A DNA stretch of 64,000 nucleotides from Gnetum montanum (Eukaryota; Streptophyta; Gnetopsida; Gnetales; Gnetaceae), in the NCBI GenBank assembly GCA_015680685.1, contig MNCI01011783.1:130980-194979 (forward strand), given 5' to 3'. A program made the translations under genes and the position numbers. This document shows positions 43,528 through 52,554 of this stretch, in pieces (the first letter of the stretch is position 1; every line of letters begins with the position of its first letter). The notes below the pieces were generated by a model. The model had not been told where the DNA came from. It worked only from the letters and a program-made list of their open reading frames with translations, and ran no database searches.

Positions 43528-44700
43528 TTAAACCTTAAGAAGAGACAACGGTTTCTTTACCAAGCCAAGTGCTTTATGGAGATCAATGGGCAACTTTACA
43601 AAGTGTGTTCTGATGGCTTGGTTTAATGGTGTGTTCCCAATATAGATCAACTGTGAGTTCTCCAAGACACTCATGAGGGTCCTTGTGAGGGTCATTACAT
43701 TGAGAGATGAACGGCCATCAAGATCCTACTTGTAGGATATTATTTGCCTACATTATTTTGGGATGGCCATCATTTCGTTCAATCTTGTGAGTGCTGTCAA
43801 CGTGATGGGGGAATGATTGCTAGAATAGAGGATCCTCAATAATGGATTCAACCGTTAGAACCCTTTGACATTTGGGGAATTGATTTTATGGGGCTAATTA
43901 CACCAATGTCCAATGGAAAAGATTATATTATTGTTGTTGTTGATTACCTAACAAAATGGGCCAAACCAGTTGTTGTTAAAGATTGTACATCATCTACAGC
44001 TACACGATTTATTCAACAACAAATCATAAATAGGTTTGGTGTGCCACGTGCACTTATTTCAGAAAATGATACACACTTCATAGGTGCAAATTTTTGGAAA
44101 TTAATTCAACGCTTAGGGGTTGAGCATAAATTGACTACACCATACCACCCCCAAGTGAATGGTCAAGTAGAGGTCACCAATAGGAAGATTACGATGATAT
44201 TAACAAGAACCACTAGCAAGTTTAGGTGAGACTAGAGCACTAAACTGAATGATGCTCTTTGGGCATAGTGCTCCATATGGAAACTCCCTATAGGATACTC
44301 TCCTTATGAGTTAGTGTACGGATTTAAACTAAGCTCCATACATTTTCCACAACATGTGACCTCAACCTTGACCTTGACCTAGCATAGAAACAATGGTTAG
44401 TAACCCTTAATTTGCTAGATGAAAATCAACTAGCTGCCCTATCATCTAATGAATTGCACAAGGAATTCAATAAGCAATGTCATGACCTAAGGATTAGGAA
44501 AGTTAAATATCAACTAGGAGATAAGGTTCTCTACTAGAATCCCACACATGTGCCACAACATACTAAATTTCAAACATTGTGGAAAGGACCTTATATTATT
44601 TACACAAATAATACTTCTAGGGCCATTACAATATACAAACCTGAGAGCCTAGACAAGAAATTTTTGGTTAACGTGCAATAAACTAAACCTTTTCATGAGC
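43528..44700 (+). pseudogene. pol: Integrase of element E (broken)
   Basis: HHCC zinc finger near 43,660-43,800 (HEGPCEGHY, GYYLPTLFWDGHHFVQ, CECCQ), then the core: [56 protein letters not shown] and [15 protein letters not shown]. The first aspartate and the glutamate are kept, but the second aspartate of the usual ISDNGTHF is glutamate (GAA at 44,062-44,064). A C-terminal part (LGDKVL..., TLWKGPYIIYTNNTSRAI) extends to about 44,690. Stops at 44,227 and beyond. Confidence 0.88.
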
Positions 44701-45174
44701 TTAGGATAGCCAATACACAAGTTACCTCTATTAGTTGACAACCTTGCTCACTATTTCAGATCTCCTCCTTTCAACTCAGTCATGGGGAAGATGGCTACCT
44801 ATGCTAACTGTTCTAAGCCCTTAGTTCTTTTTAAATTTTTGTTTTACACATTTTTTTACACATTCTTTCAACTTTTCTTATTTTTGTTTTATACCATTGT
44901 TCATGTTTTTACTATTTCTTTGTTTGCCTGATTTATTTTTATTTGTCATCTAATAAGTGCTCATGATGGTGGATTGAATTATATCATATTGATTGCTAAT
45001 GTTTGGTTTTTACCTTTGAATTATGGTGTTGATATTAAGGTATGGTTCTTTTGGTAAAACAGGCAATGAGTCCATGCCATCCACTCATCCATACAACTCT
45101 ATGGTCTCCTTTGGTTTGGAACTATATAGTTCCTTTTTTCTAAGTAAATTTTTTATTGAATTGGTGGCTAGGTA
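44701..45174 (+). other. 3' untranslated part of element E
   Basis: No coding motif. T-rich. It ends at the first base of the Tat copy B LTR. No second copy of the LTR of E is seen. Confidence 0.5.
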
Positions 45175-46911
45175 TGTAGCGACTGAAAATGTTGGTGGCT
45201 AGAAAACACTGAGAGGTTGTCAGTCGTGACAGTCTTAACCTCGAATTTGCATGAGGGCCATGCTGGATAAAATGGAAATGGGGCACCCTAAACAGTATGG
45301 TCGATTAGACAGGGACTTAGTCAGTGTTAATATAACCTTTTGCAACCAGATTATTTGAAAATGACACTTATAGCCTAAAATTAAATTTTTTTAAACGAAA
45401 AAGGGATAGAAAACGATGTAAAATGTAATGATAAGTAGGAAAGAAAAGTAAAATTCAGTTAGAAAAATGCACTGCTTCAAAAACGTGACATTACTCTATC
45501 AAGGTGGATACAATGGATTGCATGAAACTAGAAGGTGCAGAGATCCCAAGAGTAACCAGGATGTTTAGAATGAGACAACTGTATGCTTGAATGCGGACTC
45601 GGGAGTCAACAATGCAAAATGCTATGAGGATAGCAAGAAAGAGCAGAACAAAATGCCAAATGAGAGTGTTGACTATTTACTATGCTAAAAAAGATGTTTA
45701 CAATGCTCAAGATTACAATGCCAACTTTCTTGCTTTCTAGCCAACTAGTTCGCCAACTAGACCCCCTTGAGCATTGCTCATCGAGTTATTTATAGGGCCA
45801 AGGAGACGTGAAAGATGCAATTTGGACGCCATGTGTTCTAGGCCCGTGTTGACTTGTCTACACTGTATGGATGTGCATGACCATTGGATGAGCCCACCAT
45901 GCTGTAATTACAAGCTTTCCATGCTGTAACTGTGAGCCTACTAGAATTTGGAGATGTGTGCCAATGGTGCAAATGGATGAAGTGCATTGATGTAGCATAA
46001 CTGCCTGCTATGCTATGTTATGCTTTATAGCATAGCATGTCGGTGTAACACAACATCTTTCTATGCTATGCTACGCTGTGCTACGCTATGCAGTGTAGCA
46101 TAGCGTAGCCACCAGTTTGAAGTAAAAAACTTACGTTGCGTCCTATTGCATGTGCTGAAACCTTTGAAGTGCTCTAATTGTTTATTGCATATTTTCTACG
46201 CTATGTCATGCTACGTAGCATAGCATAGCAGAGTAGCTGGACTTAACCGTGGGAACGTTGACAATTTGCCACCCTTGGCTTTTGCACTGCGAAACTTGTG
46301 AACTTGCTGATCCCATACTTTGAGATGCCTTTCTTTACTCCCATAGAGTTTCTATGTTGTGCTATGCTATGTAGTGTAGCATAGCATAGCAACCGACATG
46401 ACCTAATTTTTGCTAAGTTTGCCACTTTTTATTGAAGGTGCCATTGCTGAAGAAGTTGGAGCTGAGCGAGGTAACTATTTTTGAAGGACAGAGATGCTAA
46501 CTAAGTGCATTTGAAATCACTAAGTAAGTCGAGCCTTCCTATCTTGATCTCGCTATGCTGTGTTATGTTGTGTAGAATAGCATAGTGTAGCATCTTGTCT
46601 TACAAAAATTTACGGTTGACTTCTTGAACAACTATCTCCCAAAGCTTGCTACACTATATAGTGTAGCATAGCATAGAAAACTCCTTGACTAGAAAACTTG
46701 CCAAACTATTTTGCTCATTTTGATCACCGCCAACAACTCTCCACATCACTTTTGTGTAGGTTGTTAGCTGGACGAATTACCCAACTAGAAAATTTTCCAA
46801 AATGTACAACCTAAAGCCCAGAACATGCATCTCCTAATGAACTACCATGATGCTACCTGAATTGCAAACACCTAATGAAGTAAGGATGCCCTAAAAATTT
46901 AGGGTGTTTCA
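45175..46911 (-). repeat. 3' LTR of Tat copy B, complete (1,737 bp)
   Basis: The plus-strand edges are TGTAGCGACTG at 45,175 and ...GGGTGTTTCA at 46,911, i.e. TG...CA on both strands. The start aligns with LTR A at 12,455. The right edge is fixed by the adjacent PPT. The minus TATA box is TATAAATA at 45,787-45,794, about 600 bp from the U5 end. The U3 holds a cluster of hairpins. Confidence 0.88.
46006..46680. repeat. Cluster of GCTATGCTA-type hairpins in U3 of LTR B
   Basis: Six hairpins in 675 bp. TGCTATGCTAT (46,006-46,016) pairs with ATAGCATAGCA (46,027-46,037). GCTACGCTATGC (46,080-46,091) pairs perfectly with GCATAGCGTAGC (46,098-46,109). ATGCTACGTAGCAT (46,208-46,221) is a perfect palindrome. 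GCTATGCTA...TAGCATAGC lies at 46,360-46,388. A weaker one lies at 46,552-46,592. GCTACACTATATAGTGTAGC (46,648-46,667) is a perfect 20-bp palindrome. They lie upstream of the TATA box on the minus strand. Confidence 0.9.
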
Positions 46912-46924
46912 TTTGCCCCTCTTT
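46912..46924 (-). other. Polypurine tract of Tat copy B
   Basis: On the minus strand AAAGAGGGGCAAA directly precedes the TGAAACACCC start of the LTR, the expected plus-strand DNA primer position. Confidence 0.85.
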
Positions 46925-48245
46925 GTCGATGTCTAGAGGATGGACCCGTGAGATGTCGACAAAAATATGAAACACCATGGAAGACAAAATGCTAACATTG
47001 TTGTTCGGTGATTGCCAAGATGTTGCTTAGCTGTGCTTGAGAGTGTTGCATTTTTTTTGCAGGGGGAAAAGAGAAGGGTTAAGTAGGGGGGAAAGGAGGT
47101 TCAGGAAAATGATAAAGATGAAACTTCGCAAAATCCCTCGTCGGAGTGCTCGTGAGGGAGTTTTTCATGTGGTCATCTTTTTTTTCACTGACCTTCGATC
47201 TCTCATTGAAATTTTTGGAGAGGGTGATTGCAAAATAGCTTACGTGTCATTTGTTTTAGGCACATTCTTTTTCTTTTTCTTTTTTGCATGTGAGCTTTTG
47301 CCCTCTTACGCTTTTGCCTTTTGCTATTTTTCCATTTACATTTGTGAACAACCTTGTTGTAGGATAGATGTTTCTTTCCATGGATGAGTTGTGTTACATC
47401 CATGTGGGGGCTTTAACCTACCTACAGATGCTTCCCATGTAGCACGCTATGTTACGCACATCATGGACTTTGCAGTTGAGCAAACAGGAGGGCTTAACAG
47501 GTGTTGGAAAAAGCTTGTAAAAGAGGGGAGTGAGTAGGAAAGAGGGGAGCGAGTAGGAATTATAGATGTAAGAAGTAGGGTAAAGGAAGGGATCTTATAA
47601 GGTAGGACAGGATGTGCACTCTTAAGTAGCCAAGCTAATCAAGAAAATCAATTCGCAATGCTGTAGCATTTGCTACTGTGGTAAGACACACCTTTGACTG
47701 ACGCCTCTTTGGTATGCACCCTAAAAACACAATAGAAAGTGAACCAGAAGAAATAACCATGATGCAAAATGATGGAAAAGGTCTTGCTTGCTGTAGACAT
47801 TGTTGATGCTCTTGGACACCTTTGCTGGTGTAGGGTGTCCAAAGTAGGAAGGATAGTAGCAGCCTTGGCAGCATCAGAGTGGAGGAGCAGGCATCGATGG
47901 ATCAGGGAGTTTCCATGAGTGCACATGTCGTGGAATCCCTACCTAAGGCATGCATTCTCAATTCAGCTATGGGGTCAACTACCACATAGCTAACACATCG
48001 TTTGACCTCAGATGCTGGTAGGGAGCTGGAGGATAACAATATTATGGTTGGGCCACAATACTGCTGGAACTCTAATAGCAGGCACTGACTAAGGAACCAC
48101 CGTCAGGACGATGGGCCATGGAAATAGTAGGTCTGGGACGTCAGTCATATGTCATATGACATCTCCATGGGATTAGCAAGATGCCAGGAGCAGTAGCATT
48201 GCATATGTTCCAGATCATGTTCTCATTGCATTGTGAACTGTAGAC
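46925..48245 (-). other. 3' untranslated region of Tat copy B
   Basis: Between PPT and array 1. No recognised domain. A GAGGGGAGTGAGTAGGAAA unit occurs twice near 47,523-47,560. Open frames at 47,037-47,387 (plus) and 47,648-47,926 (minus) have no motif. The part from 48,045 on aligns with the window start in copy A. Confidence 0.6.
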
Positions 48246-48249
48246 CGTA

Positions 48250-48545
48250 TGTGCTGGTTTAAGGTCCCAGCAGACCGTATGTGCTGGTTTAAGATCATAG
48301 CAGATGTTCTATGCTAGTTTTATGTCATAGCAGATGATTTGTCTGAGTTTATAGTCATAGTGGATGATTTGTGCTAGTTTTACATTGTAGCAGATGATTT
48401 GTGCTAGTTTTACGTCATAGTGGACAATCTTTGCCAGTTTTACGTCGTAGCGGACGTTGGTGAAGTTGTGCTAGTTTAACGTCGTAGTGGAAATTTGCTC
48501 ATCTTTTCTAGTTTTACGTTGTAGCAGACATTGGTGAAGCTACTC
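48250..48545. repeat. Array 1 (copy B): ~30-bp repeat downstream of integrase
   Basis: About nine units of the type TGCTGGTTTAAGGTCCCAG-CAGACCGTATG, later TGCTAGTTTTACGTCGTAG-CGGACG. The period is near 30 bp and is disrupted twice. Same place and unit as 298-625 in copy A. Confidence 0.9.
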
Positions 48546-48579
48546 CATGTGCTTAGATGTAGTATGGATTGAGGTACGA

Positions 48580-49720
48580 GTGATTCACCAGGTTTGTAAA
48601 CTCATTTCTATCCATGTCCGCCAACTTGAAGGCTTCATTCCTAAAGGCTTTAGTGGCCGTGTATGGGCCTTCCCAGTTGGATGAGAGTTTGCTCACATGT
48701 TCATGGATAGCCTTGAGGATGAGGTCTCCCTTATGTATTGGCCATTGATGTGGGTTTGCATGATGTTTTTGTCATTGCTTGCTATGGTAATGCTCTATGC
48801 GACTCAAGGTTTGCACACTCTCCTCCTCTATTAAGTTGAGATTGATAATCCTCAACTCATTGTTCTAGGCTTCACTCACAACATCAGATAGGATCATCTA
48901 GAGTGATGGTACCTGCAACTCAAGAGGCAACACAACTTTAGATCCATAAACAGGACTGTATGGAGTCTTACTCATCACAGTCCTACATGTCATCCTGTAG
49001 GCCCATAGAACATAGAGGATTTGCTCATGCCATCGCCTCTTGCTATTTCTAAGCATCCTCTTCAACAAGTTGATGATGGACTTATTTTTAGCCTCCACTT
49101 GCCCATTCGCCTATGGGTAATACGGTGAGGAGAATGATTTCCTGATACCAAGATTACTGTAGAAGGTTTGGGTTTCCATACTACTAAATTGTGACACATT
49201 GTCGGTCACAATAGTCATCGGAAGCCCAAACCTTATCATGATGTTATCCAAGATGAACTGGAAAACCTATTGAGATGTCATCTTCCTAAGGGGGATAGCC
49301 TCTAATCACTTAGTAAAATACTCAGTGGAAATGATGATGAAGTTATGCCCTACGGAGGACTTAGGCATGATAGGTCCTATGAGGTCCAGTCCCCATTGCT
49401 GGAAAGACCACGTGATCTATGTTGGGTGCAGCTCCATAGGTGAAATGTGTATGAGATTTGTGTATCTCTGGCATGTGTTACACATGTTGACCTTTGACAG
49501 GAAATCACACTCTATATGAGGCCAGTAGTACCCTAGGCGTCTGATTTTCATAGCCATAGCCCTAGGGGCTATGTGTCCACCACACAGTCCCTCATGTACT
49601 TCATTAGCCACCTTCCATGCTTGCTCCTCACCCATGCATGCCAGCAATATCCCATCATAGGAATGTTTGCACAAGGCATCATTTCCCATGAGCATATATT
49701 GCTAGGCACACTTGTAGGTC
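48580..49720 (-). pseudogene. pol: Integrase of Tat copy B (stops, catalytic triad kept)
   Basis: HHCC finger at 49,440-49,600 (VHEGLCGGHIAPRAMAMKIR, then GYYWPHIECDF and CNTCQ). The core reads GLDLIGPIMPKSSVG near 49,375, then TIVTDN near 49,200 and ANGQVEAKNKSIINLLKRM near 49,040-49,100. All three DDE residues are present. The C-terminus near 48,590-48,700 reads NWEGPYTATKAFRNEAFKLA. Stops occur in the core. Compared with copy A this copy keeps the glutamate, so the K in A arose after their split. Confidence 0.88.
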
Positions 49721-49759
49721 ACATCTCTCTGGGAAGATGTTAGTGCGCTTAGGGGTTCT

Positions 49760-50290
49760 CCATGTTGTAGGTAGGCTTTAATGTTGGTATACCACTCTTG
49801 GTTAGGCCACGTGTCCCACCTGAGTGATAAGATCAGTACATTTGACAATCAAGGTTGGCAGACTTGCAAACAGGTGTGGTGGAATATTTAGTGCTAGGGT
49901 GGCTAAGGCATCTGCTACGGTATTTTTGTTGTGTGGCACGTGTTGCACATCCGTAGTTGCAAATGTTTTGAGTAATATTTTTGCTAGGTCACAATAGGGT
50001 TGCAGGTACATAGCTTTGCAAGCATAGACCTAGGTGATTTGATTCACAACTAGTTGTGAATCACTGCAAATAGCCAAGTGTTGTATGCATAGTGGTTGGG
50101 CAGCAAAGAGGCCTCTGAGTAGCCCCTCATACTCTACCATGTTTTTTGTGTAGGGGAACATGAAATGGTAAGCAAAGGGATGCATTTCCCCAAAGGGGAA
50201 TGTAATGATGGTAGCTACACTACCTCCTCATGTGGTCGAGGTGCCATTGAAGTGTAAAGTAGCTTCGAGGTGTGATGGGAAAACGTTGAT
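49760..50290 (-). pseudogene. pol: Second (archaeal-type) RNase H of Tat copy B (broken)
   Basis: LHFNGTSTT near 50,230-50,260, PFAYHFMFPYTKNMVEYEGL and LRGLFAAQPL near 50,100-50,190, SDSQLVVNQI near 50,045-50,075, then HVPHNKNTVADALATLAL. The SDSQLV aspartate is kept, but the first catalytic aspartate (D in A) is asparagine. One stop is between GTSTT and GGSVA. Confidence 0.8.
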
Positions 50291-50374
50291 AGTGTTAACA
50301 TGCTTGTCTGGGAATTCAGGATCTATGATTGCCTGGTCGTTGATGGGTGAGGCTGTAGGTTGCATCGCTATGGC

Positions 50375-50839
50375 TTAACCCTTCGTTGAAGACTGGCTCA
50401 CATAGTGTAAGTTGAATTTCATGGTTATTGCTTTCCATCGAGCTATCCTGCTACTTTCATATAAGTTATTGGTGATAGCTCGAAGTATGTTTCTTTTGCA
50501 AATGATGTTAATTGTACTATGAAAAAGGTAATACCTCCACTTCTTTAATGCAAATACTAAGGAAAGGAAATTCCTCTCTACTTCGTTGTACTTTACTTCA
50601 TACACTATTAATGCATGACTCAGATAATAAATTGGTATCTCGGATCCATCGTCTCGTTTTTGACATAACAGTGCTGCGATAGATGTGTCAGAGGTGGCAA
50701 GGTAGATGAAGAAAGGCTTATCCCTTTGTGGTAAATGCATATTTGGAAGGTGTAAAAGCTTTTTCTTCAAGTCATTAAAGGCTTGTTGACATTGAGTTAT
50801 CCATTTGAAGTTAACCCCCTTGTTTAGAAGATGTTGCAT
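50375..50839 (-). pseudogene. pol: First, Ty3-type RNase H/connection domain of Tat copy B
   Basis: Open for 154 codons: MQHLLNKGVNFKWITQCQQA, FFIYLATSDTSIAALLCQKR, YYLSHALIVYEVKYNEVERN, FLSLVFALKKWRYYLFHSTI. Nearly the same as in copy A, in the reduced Tat form of the domain. The frame continues past the domain into the start of the second RNase H region. Confidence 0.88.
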
Positions 50840-50884
50840 GGGGTATAATTTGTTAGTTAACCTTGCTATAAACCTTCACATGAA

Positions 50885-51525
50885 CTATACCCTACCTTGC
50901 AACCCATGCAATTTCTTAAGGTTTGTAGGAGGTGCCAAGTTGATGATGGCCTTAACTTTGTCAGGGTCCACATGTATTTTGGCCTTTGATACTACAAATC
51001 CTAACATGCATCTAGTTTTCACACCAAAGACACACTTCTTAGGATTGAGGCGCAAATCATGCACTTGAAAACACTTAAGGACTACCCATAGATCATGTGG
51101 GTGATTAGTAGCCTTTTTGGATTTTACTGCTATATCATCCACGTAGTCGTTTAGCATTTCTAGGATGTAGTCATTGAAGATGTAGGTCATGGCTTGCTGG
51201 TAGGTTGCTCTAGCGTTCTTGAGCCCAAAAGGCATCATGGTGTAATAAAAGGTCCCCCATGGGGTCGTGAAGGTTGTTGTTAACTGATGCTCTAGGTTAA
51301 TGTGAATTTGGTTGTAGCTGCAGAAAACATCCATGAAGGATAAAAGAGCATGACCAGCCATAGTGTCGATGAGTTGATCGATGCTTGGAAGCAGGAAATT
51401 ATCTTTGATCGTTGCCTTGTTCAGATCCTGGAAGTCTATACAGATTTGTATTCCTCCCATTTTCTTAGAAACCAAAACGATGTTGGAAACTCATTCTGGA
51501 TAATCAACTACACGGATGAACCTAG
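50885..51525 (-). pseudogene. pol: Reverse transcriptase of Tat copy B (N-terminus lost at single-N join)
   Basis: A 196-codon open frame, the longest uninterrupted pol stretch in the window. It contains KKMGGIQICIDFQDLNKATI, DNFLLPSIDQLID, FMDVFCSYNQI, TPWGTFYYTMMPFGLKNARA, YVDD (51,134-51,145, intact), LNPKKCVFGVKTRCMLGFVV and VDPDKVKAI. Upstream it runs into the N at 51,526, where about 250-300 bp present in copy A (3,600-3,840) is absent. Confidence 0.9.
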
Positions 51526-51526
51526 N

Positions 51527-51774
51527 TTCCCCTTGAACGTGGTTATAGGTGCCTCGACAAGAGGATCCTTAGTTACATCCCCAGCCTCTAAATCTAGGGT
51601 TCAAACCAGATCCTTGGGCCAGTTTGGGGATGTTTCTAAGGATGCTATGGTGCTAGCTATGGTTGACTCCCAGTCAATTAGGTCTGGGTTCAACTGTCTT
51701 GTGAACTTGCCATGTGGACCTGCTAAGGCTAAAGGTGTAGAGAGATCGCGATGGATTTCCATTCTTTGCTCAAC
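51527..51774 (-). pseudogene. pol: PR-RT linker (RT-side exon start), copy B
   Basis: HRDLSTPLALAGPHGKFTRQ, LIDWESTIAST, SPNWPKDLV and LEAGDVTKDPLVEAPI align with the copy A linker. It begins at a conserved GTTGAGC right after the splice-acceptor-like TTTTGGTAG. Confidence 0.65.
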
Positions 51775-51797
51775 CTACCAAAATGAAATGAGAGTTT
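51775..51797 (-). promoter_or_regulatory. Putative 3' splice site of the pol-strand PR-RT intron, copy B
   Basis: On the minus strand CTCATTTCATTTTGGTAG ends at AG 51,776-51,775. See the equivalent in copy A at 4,123. The matching donor, which should lie near 57,570-57,600, is not evident. Confidence 0.45.
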
Positions 51798-51889
51798 ATT
51801 TAGGAGATACTTGTTCGCAATACTCATGTATAACGAAAATTTGAAAAGAAGCAATAATGTGTAATTGACAAAGTATGATACAAAGATTA

Positions 51890-52340
51890 AAATTCGCCTG
51901 TTTGAGGTTATGGCAGGCCGTTAAGACGCGAAGATGCAAAACTACTAAAAAATGCAAAACTGCCAATACAAAAATGCAAAGCTGCTAGTTTAATGTCATT
52001 TCGGACTACCTAGACGTAAAATGCAAAACCACTAGTATACAAAGAGAAAAGTTGCTAGTATATAAGAAAAGTAAAACTATTAATACAAAAACATGAAACT
52101 GCTAGTTTAGTGTCATTGCGGACTGCGAATGTGTGGATGGTCAAGATTGCTAGTTTAAAGTCTTTTCAAACCGCTAAAGTCATAGCTATGCTAAGATTGC
52201 TAGTTTAAGGTCTTTCCAAACCACTAAGGTTGTTACTACACTAAGATTGCTAGTTTGAGGTCTTTCCAGACTGCTAAAATTGTAGTTATGCTAAGATTGC
52301 TAGTTTAAGGTCTTTCCAAATTGCTAACTGAAAATATATA
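51890..52340. repeat. Array 2 (copy B): CTAGTTTAAGGTC units, ~50-bp period
   Basis: Units at 51,895-52,130 are irregular. From 52,147 there are four regular ~50-bp units (AAGATTGCTAGTTTAAGGTC, TTTCCAAACCGCTAA, then a variable tail with TATGCTAAG). It lies just upstream of the TATA box of the opposite-strand gene. Equivalent to 4,245-4,530 in copy A. Confidence 0.88.
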
Positions 52341-52524
52341 TTTTTTCATTTTTTTTGGAAATAAAATTGTTAGCTTGAAGCGTGTTGAGATATTTCGTCC
52401 ATATTTGCCTATTTTAATTGCCAACAGTGCTACGATGTTGTGGCCAGCATGCTATGCTGCACGACATACCCTGCATTAAACGGAGAGAGAGAAAATCAAG
52501 TTTTCCCTTTTCTACCATTACGGC

Positions 52525-52531
52525 TATAAAT
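52525..52531 (+). promoter_or_regulatory. TATA box of the opposite-strand gene (copy B)
   Basis: GGCTATAAATGGGG is a good plant TATA box on the plus strand, about 200 bp after array 2. A start of transcription near 52,555-52,565 is inferred. It lies inside the element and reads against pol. Copy A lacks this stretch. Confidence 0.6.
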
Positions 52532-52554
52532 GGGGATTAACCTTCGGTAAGCAT

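Larger units (their letters stand above)
38040..45174 (+). mobile_element. Element E: Ty3/gypsy element, plus strand, 3' end cut by Tat copy B
   Basis: 5' LTR (about 38,040-39,117), PBS, gag with zinc knuckle, protease, N gap, RT, RNase H, single-N join and integrase occur in order on the plus strand. Its gag family is that of element F. No chromodomain follows integrase. The element stops at 45,175, where the LTR of Tat copy B begins. Copy B has probably inserted into or beside its 3' region, but the other flank is not available, so a target-site duplication cannot be tested. Confidence 0.8.

Noticed and set aside
47037-47387. 116-codon plus frame with hydrophobic C-terminus in the 3' untranslated region of copy B
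   Set aside because: No motif, T-rich runs explain the Phe-rich part, and copy A is cut off before this region so conservation cannot be tested.
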